NCBI GenBank assembly: GCA_029339195.1
Contig: JAPTJF010000173.1
Location: 1 to 64,000, forward strand
Direction of reading: 5' to 3'
Length of the DNA: 64,000 nucleotides
Origin: Micractinium sp. NFX-FRZ
Taxonomy: Eukaryota; Chlorophyta; Trebouxiophyceae; Chlorellales; Chlorellaceae
Every line of letters starts with the position of its first letter. Position 1 is the stretch's first letter. The notes beneath the pieces were generated by a model that was given only the letters and a program-made list of their open reading frames with translations, searched no databases and had not been told where the DNA came from. A program made the position numbers and the translations under genes. Below, piece by piece: positions 9,146-21,000 of this stretch.

Positions 9146-12100
9146 ATGGACCCGTCGGGGTCGCGCCGCCCCTTCAAGCGGCAGCGCGTAGAGTGAGTGC
9201 GGCTGTGCTGTGCGCCCAGCCTCGCTCCGAGCATTGCCCCTGCTCACCCGCTCTTGCTCTGCTGCCTGCAGTTCCTACCCCAAGGGCTCCATCTTGAAGG
9301 TGGTGATGCACAACTTCATGGTGAGGCCCCGCCGCTACGGCCCCTGGCCTTGCCGCCCGCCTGCCCTGCCCAGTGCCTGGTCCGCAATGCTCGCTCCTTT
9401 GGATCTGTGTGTGCAGACTTACCAGCACGCCGTGGTGGAGCCTGGGCCCAAGCTCAATCTCGTTCTCGGACCCAACGGTGTGCAGCAGCTGGGGCTCTTG
9501 ACTCAGTGTGCTAGAGCGGCTGGCGGGCAAATGCAACGGGGCGCAAATGCAACACATTTTGTGAATCGCGCTCGTCTGCTGCTGCCGCCCTGCTGCTGCC
9601 CTGGCCCCAGCCCTGTGCATCATGCCTTCGTCATCGCTACCACCTGCCCGCAGGTACCGGCAAGTCCAGCCTGGTGTGCGCTGTCAGCATTGGGCTGGGC
9701 GGGCGGCCCAACCTGCTGGGGCGCGCCGAGGATTTGAAGGACTATGTGCGACGGGGGGAGCGGGAGGGTTGGGTGGAGCTCACGCTGTGCAGCGGCAACC
9801 CCATGCGCCCCCACGTGGTGAGGCTGGGAGGGGCCGGTGGTGTTTAGTTAATTGGCTGGTGGGTGCTTGGCTGTGTGAGACAGCCAGAAGCTGGCAGGGC
9901 GCGCTCACCCAACACACCTTTTCATTCACACCCATCCTGTCCAACCCCCAATCTTCGGCAACACGCAGATTCGCCGCGACATCAGCACGGCCGGCAACTC
10001 CTCGGTGTGGCGCCTGGACGGGCGGGAGGTGCGGCTGAAGGATGTGGAGGAGCTGGTGCGGGACAAGCTCAAGGTGCAGCTGGACAACCTGTGCCAGGTG
10101 AGTGTGTGGTGCTGACGTGGCAGCGTGCATGGTGCTGATGTGGCATTGGTGGGGGATGGGAGGTGCCGCACGGGCAGGCTGGAAGTGCAGTTGGGCATCC
10201 AGGCCAGGTGGGAGGGCGCCGAGTTGTTATGGTGGCCCGCCGTCAGTTGGGATCGCAGCAGTTGGGTGCACATGGCTTCGTTGCTGGTGGCGCCGACAAG
10301 CCGAGCCTGCCTGGCAACCCACCGCTCCCACCCAGCCACTATGCAACCGCACATGCCGTCACTGTCATTGCCCGTGAGTACCCCCCCCCCCTCCACCCCT
10401 GCCCCCTGTGTTGCCCCGCCCCCTCTCGCAGTTCCTGCCCCAAGACAAGGTGGTGGAGTTTGCACGCATGAAGCCGGTGGACCTGCTGGAAGCCACAGAG
10501 AAGGTGGGGCGGCGGTACTGCTGCGGCCCTTGGAGTGAAGGAGGCAGGGCTGGGCGGCGGAGGAGGGGTTGAGAGCGCGAGGCATGCAGGCTACAGACTG
10601 ATTGTAGGGCAGCCCGCCACACGCTTCGAGCGGCACTCCTGGCCTCCCCCGCAGGCCTGGTGCCCCTGTGTCCCGCTAACCACGCACATTATATCTACCC
10701 GGCCCAACTTCCTCCTCTCGTTGTCCTGCCAGGCCATTGGCAACGGCGAGCTCTATGATCAGCACAAGCAACTGATTGATGCACGCAAGGACCTGTCCGA
10801 CCAAGATGCGGTGGGTTGGTGTGTACCAGCAGAGAGCTTTACCGAACAGTGGGGAGGGAGGCTTGGACAATGGAAGGCAATAGGCTGTCTTCCCGAAATG
10901 CGCTCGCTCCACTGATCTTGCCGGCCAAAGTGCACAGCGTGAACCACTCGTGATGTTGTTTCAAGTAAGGGTACACCCACTCGTTGCCGCACCGCGGTGC
11001 GCTGGCGGCCAGCCTGCCAAGTTTGTGGCCCGAAGGCTCGGCACGAAATGCAACACTGTTGTTGATGTTGCCCACCCACTCACTGCAGCACCGCGATGCG
11101 CTGGAGGCCAGCCTGGCGGGGCTGCGTGCCGAGAACGAGCGCAACACGCGGGATGTGCAGAACATCCAGCGGCGGGAGGCGATGCTGCAGGAGGTGCGAG
11201 GCGCTGTGCTGTGCTGTGATGTGCTGTGCCGTGCATGCTGTGGTGTGGCGGGGAGCACAGGCTTGGAAGTGGGTGCTGCCCTGCTCAGAGCCTGTGGCTC
11301 CTCGGGGTGTGCTAGTTGGTGGTAGGGGGGAGGTGGTGGTGTGCCACGCGGCGATGCTGCCGATGGTGGGTGGGTGCTGTGCTGTGCTGTGCTGCGCTGT
11401 GCCGTGCTGTGTCTGGCAAGGCAGGGTGTGTGAGCTGGAGGAGAACACACCCCTACTGCTCGGTGCTGGGCGCTGTGGCGGCACCCCTGGCACCTGCCCC
11501 CCTGAAACAAGCTCGGCATCTCTGGCCCCTGTCCGAGCCCCGCCCATCCTGACTGCTGACCCTGCCCTCTGCCCCCACCTGCTGTGCCTGCTGTGCACCC
11601 GTCTGGCAGGTTATAGGGTCACACACAAAGGTGCCCTTGCAAGAGCCTCGCCCATAAACGTACTCAGTCCGCCTTTCGTTCCCCCGCCTGCTGTGCGCGC
11701 TGTTCCTGCTGTGTGCCCGCCTGGCAGGTGGAGGTGGCCCGCAAGAAGGTGCCCTGGCAGGAGTATGAGGAGAAGCGGCTCGCGTGGACGGAGGACAAAA
11801 AGGTGGGCGGAGGCACTTGCTGTTGAGGGCAGGGCGCGTGAGGGATAGAATTTCGTCATGCATGCATGCAGGCAGGCAGGCAGGCGGGCGGGCAGGAAGC
11901 TGAGCTGTCAAGGGGTGTCTACACACAGCTTGGGCCCCACACCTGCTGCGCAGCGTGGCAGCTCCACCCCGCCCAGCCTCCCACACATCCTCGCCCCGTC
12001 ACGCCCGCACACCGCCCGTGCCCCTTACCCTCCCCTCTCAACATCCCCCTTGTGTGCAGCGGCGTGACGAGGCCAAAGCCCAGCTGGCGGCGCTGCAGCG

Positions 12101-14962
12101 CGCGGCAGCGGAAGATGAGGGGCCTCTGGTGGAGCGGCAGCAGCTGCTTGAGAAGCTCAAGAGGGAGAAGCAGCGGCTGGATGGCGAGCTGCGGGAGGCG
12201 GAAGCGCGCATGGTGGGGCGCGCGGCGGGCGGGCGCGGCGGGCAGGCGGCGGAGGCCGGGCTGGATGACCAGACGAATGCTGCAGTGAGTGGAGGGAACG
12301 TACAGCGCAGGGGGCTACAATATGTGGTCCCTCGTTGGAGGGGGTGCACAGGCGTTGGAGGGAAGGCGGGAGGGCAGATGCACGCTGCGATGAGTGGGGA
12401 GGGTGTTGACGTGAAGTATGTGCCGTTGCAGCCCAGCCATCCGTGCAAGGAAGTTGTGGCGGGGCGGGTGGTGCGATGGCGCTCTTCCAACACGTGTCTG
12501 GCCCCTCTTCGAGCACTGACCCCTTTGCCTGGCCTTCCCTGCGCCTGCATGACACGGGAAGCAGCAGGAAGCCTGAGGCCTTCCATTTCTGAGGCCTTGC
12601 GCCCTCCGCCCCGGGGCCTAACTTGCGTCTCCCAACCCCTCTTCTGCTGTGCATGTGCGGCGGGACGACCGTCAGGCAACGCAGGAGAACTTGCAGGCCG
12701 CTGCAGCAGCCCACCTTCGCCCAGCCTGCTCCTCAATCTGCATGCGTCTGTGCCTCCCCTCCTCCCCGTGTGCAGCTGGATGAAGTGCGGGCGAAGCAGG
12801 ACGAGCTTCAGGGGCTGGAGGCCCAGGCGGCAGCCCGGGAGCAGCGCATGGCGCAGCTGACTGACGCCATAGCGGTGCTGGAGGCGGAGGTGGCGGCTCT
12901 GCCACCCCCGGGGGACACGGGGGAGTTCGGGCCGCAGCGGCAGCAGCTGCTGCGGGAGCAGCAGGACGTGCGGGCGCAGGTGGGCTGCGTGCGGGGGGGG
13001 CAAGGGTGGGGCGATCTGGGAGGGTGTGAGAGGTAGTTGAGGTGGCGAGGAAGCAGGGAGAAAAGATTCGCTGTCTCGTGCATGGCGGCACGGCATAACC
13101 CCACCCCACGCATTGACGTTCTTTCTACTGCTGCCATAACCACGGCAGGGCAAGCCTCGCTCCTCAACCTTTTCCCCTCACAACTGCTCCACTCCACTGT
13201 GTGCGTTTTTCTGTGTGTGTTCCCAGGCAAACTCCCTGGATGGGCAGCTGGAGGACCTGCGGAGCTCCAAGGAGGCTCTGGGCAGGCAGAAGGCGACGGC
13301 CACCGAGCGCCTGCGCCGCATGAACGACGCCAAGATGCAGCGCCTGGGGGTGGGTGGGCAGTGTTTGTGGGAGGGCAAGGGAGCGCCTGCCTGCACAAAG
13401 ACGCCAAGGTGCAGCGCCTGGGTGTGGGTGGGCGGGCAGGCTGGCAGCACCTGTCGGTGGTACTGACAGGCGCGGCTGGCGACGGAGCGCCTGGCTACAT
13501 GAAATACTCCCAAGTTGCAGCGAGCGAGGGTGTGGGGAGATGGGAGGCGGCAAGGCACGATGCACCGCGTGCAGGGGATTTGGGTTGGGGGTTGGGCGGG
13601 TGGGTGGGTGAGGAGCAAAGCACACAGGGATGTGCTGGCAGGCATCCACCGCCGGGCAGTGTGGCATTGCCGGGGTCCCCTTCCGTGCCCTCTTGCCTCC
13701 CCCGCCCCACCAGCCTTCACCTCCCTGCCCCGCCTGCGCCCCGCTCTTCCTGTCACCGCCTCACATAATGTTCGACTCCCTGGCCCCCTGCGCCCCCCTC
13801 TCCCTCATTCCCCCGTCCCTCACCCTTTCACCTCCCTGCCCCGCCTGCGCCCCCCTTCCCCCTCCTTCTCCTCTGCCCTCAGGTGCTGGAACAGCGCTAC
13901 CGAGGCATCCAGAACGCGTGGCACTGGCTGCAGGTGCGTGCCCTGGCCCTTCCCGCTGTGTACAGGCCGCAGCGGTGCTTGCCGCACCACGCGGCTGGTG
14001 ATTTAACCCTGTCCGCAGGCGGGGACGGGCATTCTTCACGCATCCGCGCACCTGCAACTGTGCACCAGCAAGCCTGTTATTTTGACACGCACGCTGCCCA
14101 CCGTGCAGGCCAACAAGGCGCGCTTCCGGGGGGCGGTGTACGGCCCCATTGCCGTGGAGGTGGAGTGCCCGGACGCCTTCCACGTGCAGTGCCTGGAGGG
14201 GCAGGTGTCGGGTGAGCCTTGCCCTGCCAGCTGGCAGGCACCCTGCTTCGCACGCCCTGCTACTGCGCAGGCTGCACAAGGTGCCGGAGCCTGAGCTGCA
14301 CTCCGCCCAGGCCCCAAGACCCCACTGCCCACCTGCCCTGTGCCTGATTGCCCGTTGCCTGGTTGCCCCTGGCCTCGCCGTGTCCCTCTTCGTCAGCCCC
14401 CATCTCCCACCTCTGCACCGCCCTCACTGTCCGCACAAACACCCACTCCCGTCCCCTGCCTGCAGGCGCCGCCTGGTCCTTCTTTGTGACCCAGTACAAG
14501 GAGGACCACGACCTGCTCATCCAGGAGCTGGGGCAGCAGTGCGGGTGAGCGGCTGTTTGTCATTCTTTAACCCCCTTTGGTCCTCTCGTGTGTGTCCTGC
14601 CCGCTGCTCATCCAGGAGCTGGGGCAGCAGTGCGGGTGAGAGGCCCCGCCTTTCTTCTGTTTCTTGGCACATGGTGGTGGCCTGGCATTCTGGCTGAGCA
14701 GGGAAGGGGGGGCTCAGGCAGGAGCTGGGGCAGCAGTGCGGGTGAGAGCGTGTTTCTTCCTTCCTTTCTTTCTCCCATCTTCTGCTCTTGGGACATGGTG
14801 TGTGTTATAACACGGCTGGCAGGGAAAAGGCTGCTCAGCCAGGACCTGGGCCAGCATTGCGGGTGAGCGGCCTCCTCTCTGATACCCAGCTGTGTCCTCT
14901 CGCGTGTTTCTCCCGCCATCCAGGTCACTTGGCAACTGCACCTCACATTCGCCTCCTTCCCC

Positions 14963-15018
<56 letters not shown>

Positions 15019-18000
15019 TTATTCCCCGCAGCTTCCGCCCGGCGGTGTCCAACTACACGGGCGACCCCAACGGGCACATCCAGCACCCCAGGGGGGAGGC
15101 ATCAGACTATGCCAGGTGGGAGGGAGCACGAGGGCGCACTGACTGCTCCCGCCGCGGGTGTGGGCTTGGTTTCGAGCAGGTTTCACCGTGACCCCACTGT
15201 GCCCCTTCCAGCTGAGTTGCCCCAGGCGGTCTGGGGGTGGAGGGGTTGAGCTGCACTACAGGGGCTACCCGCGCCTGGCTGACCTGGCTGACGTCGGCTG
15301 CCAGCTCAGCAGGTTCCGCTTGCTCACTGCAGTCCCCCAGCAGTGACGCGCCCCGTGTGCTGCACCCTCTGCATTCCCTGCATCGCCTGTGCTGCACTCC
15401 CGTTGCCTGCACCCATTGCGTGCATGTGTGGCACCAACTTAGCTCTAGACAGCGCTGTTTCACCACCCTGAGCGTGCTGCCCCAGTGCAAACCTTATAAC
15501 CCTAGCTTTTTCACTGCCCCACTTGTACTGCCCCATTTGCACTGCCCCACTTGCACTGCCCCCAGGTACGGCATCAACCAGACCCTGGACAGCGTGTTCA
15601 CCGCCCCCGCCGTCGTCAAGCGCGTGCTGTGCGATGAGTCACGCATTCACGAGGCCTACGTGGGGGGCCGCGGCGCGCGGGTACGTGGGTGCTGGGGGGG
15701 GTGGCGTGACTGAGCAAGGTGTCGAAGGGGGGTCGAGTCGCGCGTCCATGAGCCGCACACAGAGGGATGGCACCTGGGGCAGCTGTGGCTATGTAGCAAC
15801 AAGCCAGCAACCCACCGCTTGGGACTTGTTACCTCGTGACGCAGCTCATCCTGTCCCCAGCGGCCAACATGGAATCAGCAATGAGTTTAGGGTTTAGTAT
15901 ATTATACTTCTGTCCACCATCCGGCGCAGGTGGAGGAGCTGTTCAGGGACCACCCACGTGTGTCCATGGTGTGGACCCCAGACGCCAGCTACAGGTGAGG
16001 CCACCCCGTGGGTGCGCAGGTCAACCCCTGGGTGGGGAGACCAGCCAGTGCTTGCTCGCACCGCCTGGCTCACCCTTCCTTCCTGTTGCTCATGCCCCGC
16101 CCGTTCCCCCACACCCAATGCTGCCAAACCCTAGCAGGTGCAAGCACATCAAATGCGTTCCTGCTGCCTTACCCTTGCTGCCGGCCCTGCACTCGAATGC
16201 TCCCACCATGCTGCTCCAACCCTAACCCCTGTGTTCCCTCTCTTGCACTGGCAGGTGCAACCGCTCCAACTACAACGCCGCCGCCGTGTCCACTCTGGTG
16301 GCGGACCTGCGCCCCGCCCGCCTGCTGAGCGGCGCCACGGGTGCCGACGACGGGCAGGAGCGGGAGCAGCTGAAGGTGGAGATCCAGCGCTGCGACGAGG
16401 TGGGTAATTGACCATCGTGCCTACAGACTGAGCACACACGCACGCTCGCTGCGCCTGGCAGGCAGGCAGCTATACTGCATTCCTGGGTCGCCTGTTGCCG
16501 TGGTCCCACAGTCCCCCTGCTGCGGCCCTCCTCCCATGCGCCCCCCTTTTCGCGGCCCTGGGATGCAGCGCGCGACTGCCCATCTTGCCTGTTTGCGTGC
16601 CTGTTCGGGTTGCTTGAAAAAACCCACCCACCCATATTTCTGACATCTATACTCTTGTTTTCTGCTCAATTGCCTGCACGTAACCCTGCACTTCTTCCCT
16701 GCTGGGTGCGTGCAGGAGCAGCGCGGCATCGAGGCCGAGCTGGGCCGCTGCCTCTTTTCCGAACCCCTCACAGTTTGCCCCTCACTATTTACTCCCCCCT
16801 CGTTTCTCCAAGTGCAGGAGCTGCGCGGCATCGATGCTGAGCTGGCCGACCTGCGCGGAGCCAAGGAGGCCAAGGAGGGGCAGGTGGGGCGCACATTCCT
16901 GGGGCCTGTTTCGCGCCTGCGGTGCCCGTGTCGATACACCCCTATGCGACTGCTGCCACCTAGTGTGTGCATTGCAAACCCCCGTGTTTTGCGTGTGACG
17001 TGTGGTCAACCGCGCTCTCCGTGGGGCCAGCCAGCCAGCTGCCACGCCAGTTGGCTCCCAAGCCGCGGCGTGTTGTCAACCATTACCGTGCCACGCCGTG
17101 CGCTGCCGTCCCCCGCTGCAGGTGAAGAACATTCAGCTGAAGATACAAAAGGTGGACGGGCGGATCCAGAGCATGCACGCCAGGTGGGCGTTGCGACTGC
17201 TGTGGATATCTTGGGGGGCATCGGAGTGTGTGCTGCGTGCCTGCCCAAGTGTGGAAGAGGGGACGGTTGCTGGAGGTCTGGGGGACCCGCAGATGGGGGG
17301 GCACCATGGTGGCGGTGGCCACCGCCAGCCTGCAAGGTAAGGTAGGCCAGCGAGTGGGGCTGACGGTCCCAACCTCCATCCTTCAAGGCTGGCTGCAAGT
17401 TGCAGCCCACCCACTCTGTGCCTGCTTTGCTCAAGCCGGTGTGTTCATGCCTCAGACGCACTCCTCCCCAGCCCCACCAGCATTCCTCCCTTCCCCAGCT
17501 GCACTCCTCCCTTTCCCCGCCACACCTCACCCCACCCCCGCCGCACTCCTCCCTCACCCAGCCGCACTCCTCCCTCACCCAGCTGCACTCCATGCTGTCC
17601 CAGGCGCACTCCTCCCTACCCCAGCTGCACTCCATGTTGTCCCAGGCGCACTCCTCCCGCCCCCACCGCACTCCTCCCCGCCCCCGCCGCACTCCTCCCT
17701 CACCCAACCGCACTCCTCCCTGCCCCAGCCGCACTCCTCCCTACCCCAGCCGCACTCTTTCCGACCTCAGCTGCACTCCATGCTGTCCCAGGCGCACTCC
17801 TCCCGCCCCCACCGCACTCCTCCCTAACCGTTGCTGCACTCCATGATGTCCCAGACGCACTCCAACCCGCCCCGGCGCACTCCTCCGTCCCCCAGCCGCA
17901 CTGCTCCCTTTCCCCCCACACCTCACCCCACCCCAGCCGCACTCCTCTCTTTCCCCGCCACACCTCACCCGCCCCAGGCGCACTCCTCCTTCCCCCCGCC

Positions 18001-21000
18001 ACACTCCTCCCTCACCCAGCCGCACTCTTCCCTCACCCAGCCGCACTCCTCCCTCACCCAGCTGCACTCCTCCCTACCCCAGCCGCACTCTTTCCGACCT
18101 CAGCTGCACTCCATGCTGTCCCAGGCGCACTCCTCCCTTTCTCAGCCGCACTCCTCCCTAACCGTTGCTGCACTCCATGCTGTCCCAGACGCACTCCTCC
18201 CCGCCCCGGCGCACTTGCCCCTTCCCACGCCACACTTCTCCCTTTCCCCGCCACACTCCTACCCGCCCCAGGCGCACTCCTCCATCCCCCCGCCGCACTG
18301 CTCCCTTTCCCCGCCACACCTCACCCCACCGCTGCACTGCTCCCTTTCCCCGCCACACTCCTACCCGCCCCAGGCGCACTCCTCCGTCCCCCCGCCGCAC
18401 TGCTCCCTACCCGCACCGCACTCCTACCCGCCCCCACCGCACTCCTCCCTCACCCAGCCGCACTCCTCCCTCACCCAGCTGCACTCCTCCCTCACCCAGC
18501 CGCACTCCTCCCTCACCCAGCCGCACTCTTTCCGACCTCAGCTGCACTCCATGCTGTCCCAGGCGCACTCCTCCCTTTCCCAGGCGCACTCCTCCCTACC
18601 CCAACTGCACTCCATGCTGTCCAAGGCGCACTCCTCCCGCCCGCACCGCACTCCTACCCGCCCCAGCCGCACTCTTTTCGACCTCAGCTGCACTCCATGC
18701 TGCCCCAGGCGCACTCCTCCCTTTCCCAGGCGCACTCCTCCCTACCCCAACTGCACTCCATGCTGTCCAAGGCGCACTCCTCCCGCCCGCACCGCACTCC
18801 TACCCGCCCCAGCCGCACTCCTCCCGCCCCCGCCGCACTCCTCCCTGCACCAGCCGCTCTTTGCCCCGCCCTTTCTCCAAGCCTTCGGGCAGGTGCTGTG
18901 CTTATGCCTTTTCCAAATCCGTCGGGACACGCCACTGCATGACCTGACTACACTTTGCTCTCTTTCCCCGATGTTGACCACTGTGTACACTGTGCTATCT
19001 TTCCCCTGTGTTGACCACTGCTTGACCAATGTTTTGCCCCGCCGGCAGGCACCGCGACACGCGCACCACCCTCAAGTCCAAGCAGCTTGAGCTGGCGCGC
19101 GCGCAAAAGGCGCCAGACCCACGCAAGCGGGGGCCCAAGCTGCAGCGGGAGCTGGCGGCTGCCAAGAAGCGTGCCTTTGATGCGGTGCGCCGGGCTGGGG
19201 GGATACTGTGTGGATGTCAATTGTCAACCGACTGGATGCAGCTGAAGCGGGGGCTGGCAGCTGCAAAGAAGCAGGTGGTGGATGCGGCTGGCAGATGGTA
19301 GATGCTGTTTGGCTTGCTGTCGCAGGAGACACTGCCTGCCCGCCTCCCGGCTTGCCTGCCCGCTTGCCTGCCAACCCTCGCCTACCTATCTGCTGGCCGT
19401 CCCGCCTGCCTGCCCAGCCCAGCTCACTTATCTGTTTGCCTGCCTGCCCACCCGCCCACCCTCGCCCCCTCCTGTGCAGGTGCTCGAGCTGGCGTCGCTG
19501 CAGGTGGCGCAGGGGGCGCGGATGGTGCGGCACGCTGAGCTGGACCTGGGCATCCGCGAGCTCACCATGCAGGTGGGGTGCGCTCTTTCTGTACATCTGA
19601 CGGGGGCTAGGCAGGCGTGAAACAGGGAGGATGGTAGGGTGGACTAGAGTGTAGTTTGGCTGGTCGTTGGACGTAGGCGGCTGGTGGTGAGGTCACGGGG
19701 CGGCGGTGAGTCTGTTGGTGTGTTGAATGGATAGCGGCAGGTACTTGCTGCGCGGCTGGCCATGCAGGCGGGGAGGGGCAGCGACGCAGGGAGAACGACT
19801 TTTCACACATCAACTCACGCACCCGCCTGCAGTGCGAGCGCATCAAGGATGCCTCCAAGCGGCGGCAGGCTGAGCTGGCGCGCATCAAGGGATTTGTAGA
19901 GCAGCTGGTGGCGCTGTGCAACCGCAGCAGGGAGGAGTGCAGGTGAGGGGGCCCCTCCTTTGTTTGAACGTCAATGAGAGGGGTCACTGGCACACTGGAA
20001 GGGATTGTGGAGCAGCTGGCAGTGCTGTGCAAGCGCAGCAGGGAGGCGCGCTTGGTGGGGGTGAGGTGATGGGATACCGGGCGCCTGCACAGTTGAAAGA
20101 CGGGTGGCTTGTGGATGCGGCAGCCGCAGCCGCTATAGGGCGTCTGCTTATGGGGGCACAGCACACCTGCATCTCCGCTCTCGCAGGCAGCAGGAGGCAC
20201 AAGCGGCGGCGGCCTCCACCTCGCCCTCCTGCTGAGGCTCGCCTGCCCTGTCCACACTGCATGGACGCCCGTGTTTACACACTCCCGCTTCGTGTGCGTC
20301 CCTGTCTCCGGCCCATGCACCCGTGCAGGCAGCGCAAGGAGGAGGCGGAGGCGGTGGCGTCGCTGGAGGGCGAGGAGGGCGAGCGGCTGCAGGAGCAGTT
20401 TGCTGCGCTGCCAGACCGCCTGGCGGACCTACACGCTTACATCGAGGAGAAGGTGGGTGTGGGGTTGTCATTACTTGTTTGGGTTGGGCTTGCAGTCTGT
20501 TTGTCCGCAAAGAAACTTGCGACACGGGGCGGGTATTGGTTTGGGGTGGCTTGATTTGGTTGCTCAAGAGTGGAGGGATCGGTTTCTGACACACTTGCGG
20601 ACGTGCATGCATGCATTGAGGAGAAGGTAAGGCGGGTGGGGGGCTTGGTTTGGCTTAAATTTATGTTGTATTGGTAGCCGAGGTTATGATTTGCAAGCCC
20701 GACAGGCTGGCGTGGGACATGCACGGTGTGCATCAAGGGGATGCTGATGCGGGTGGCGTTTGGCACCCCCACGCCCTGTGCCTCATGCATATGTGTTCTC
20801 GTCACCCACCCCTCTCTCACTGCAGCAAGCAGAGGCCGACGGCATGCTCATCGCCAACCCCGCCGCCCTGCGCCAGTACAACGAGCGCTGCCGCCAGATC
20901 AGTGACCAGGAGCGCCAGCTGGCGGTGGTGGAGGAAAAGCGCCAGCTGGCGCGTGCCACCATCGATGACGTGGCGGTGAGCCGAGCCAGGATCGCAGCTG

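Noticed and set aside
12038..13153. 371-codon minus-strand ORF
   Set aside because: It is antisense to SMC5 exons 10-11, which have consistent phases and coiled-coil sequence. High GC makes long antisense frames common.
17006..18947. Long repetitive ORFs on both strands (His/Ser/Pro-rich on +, Gly/Arg/Val-rich on -)
   Set aside because: They are products of the ~21-nt minisatellite, whose period keeps all frames open. They lie in an SMC5 intron and have no splice or domain logic.
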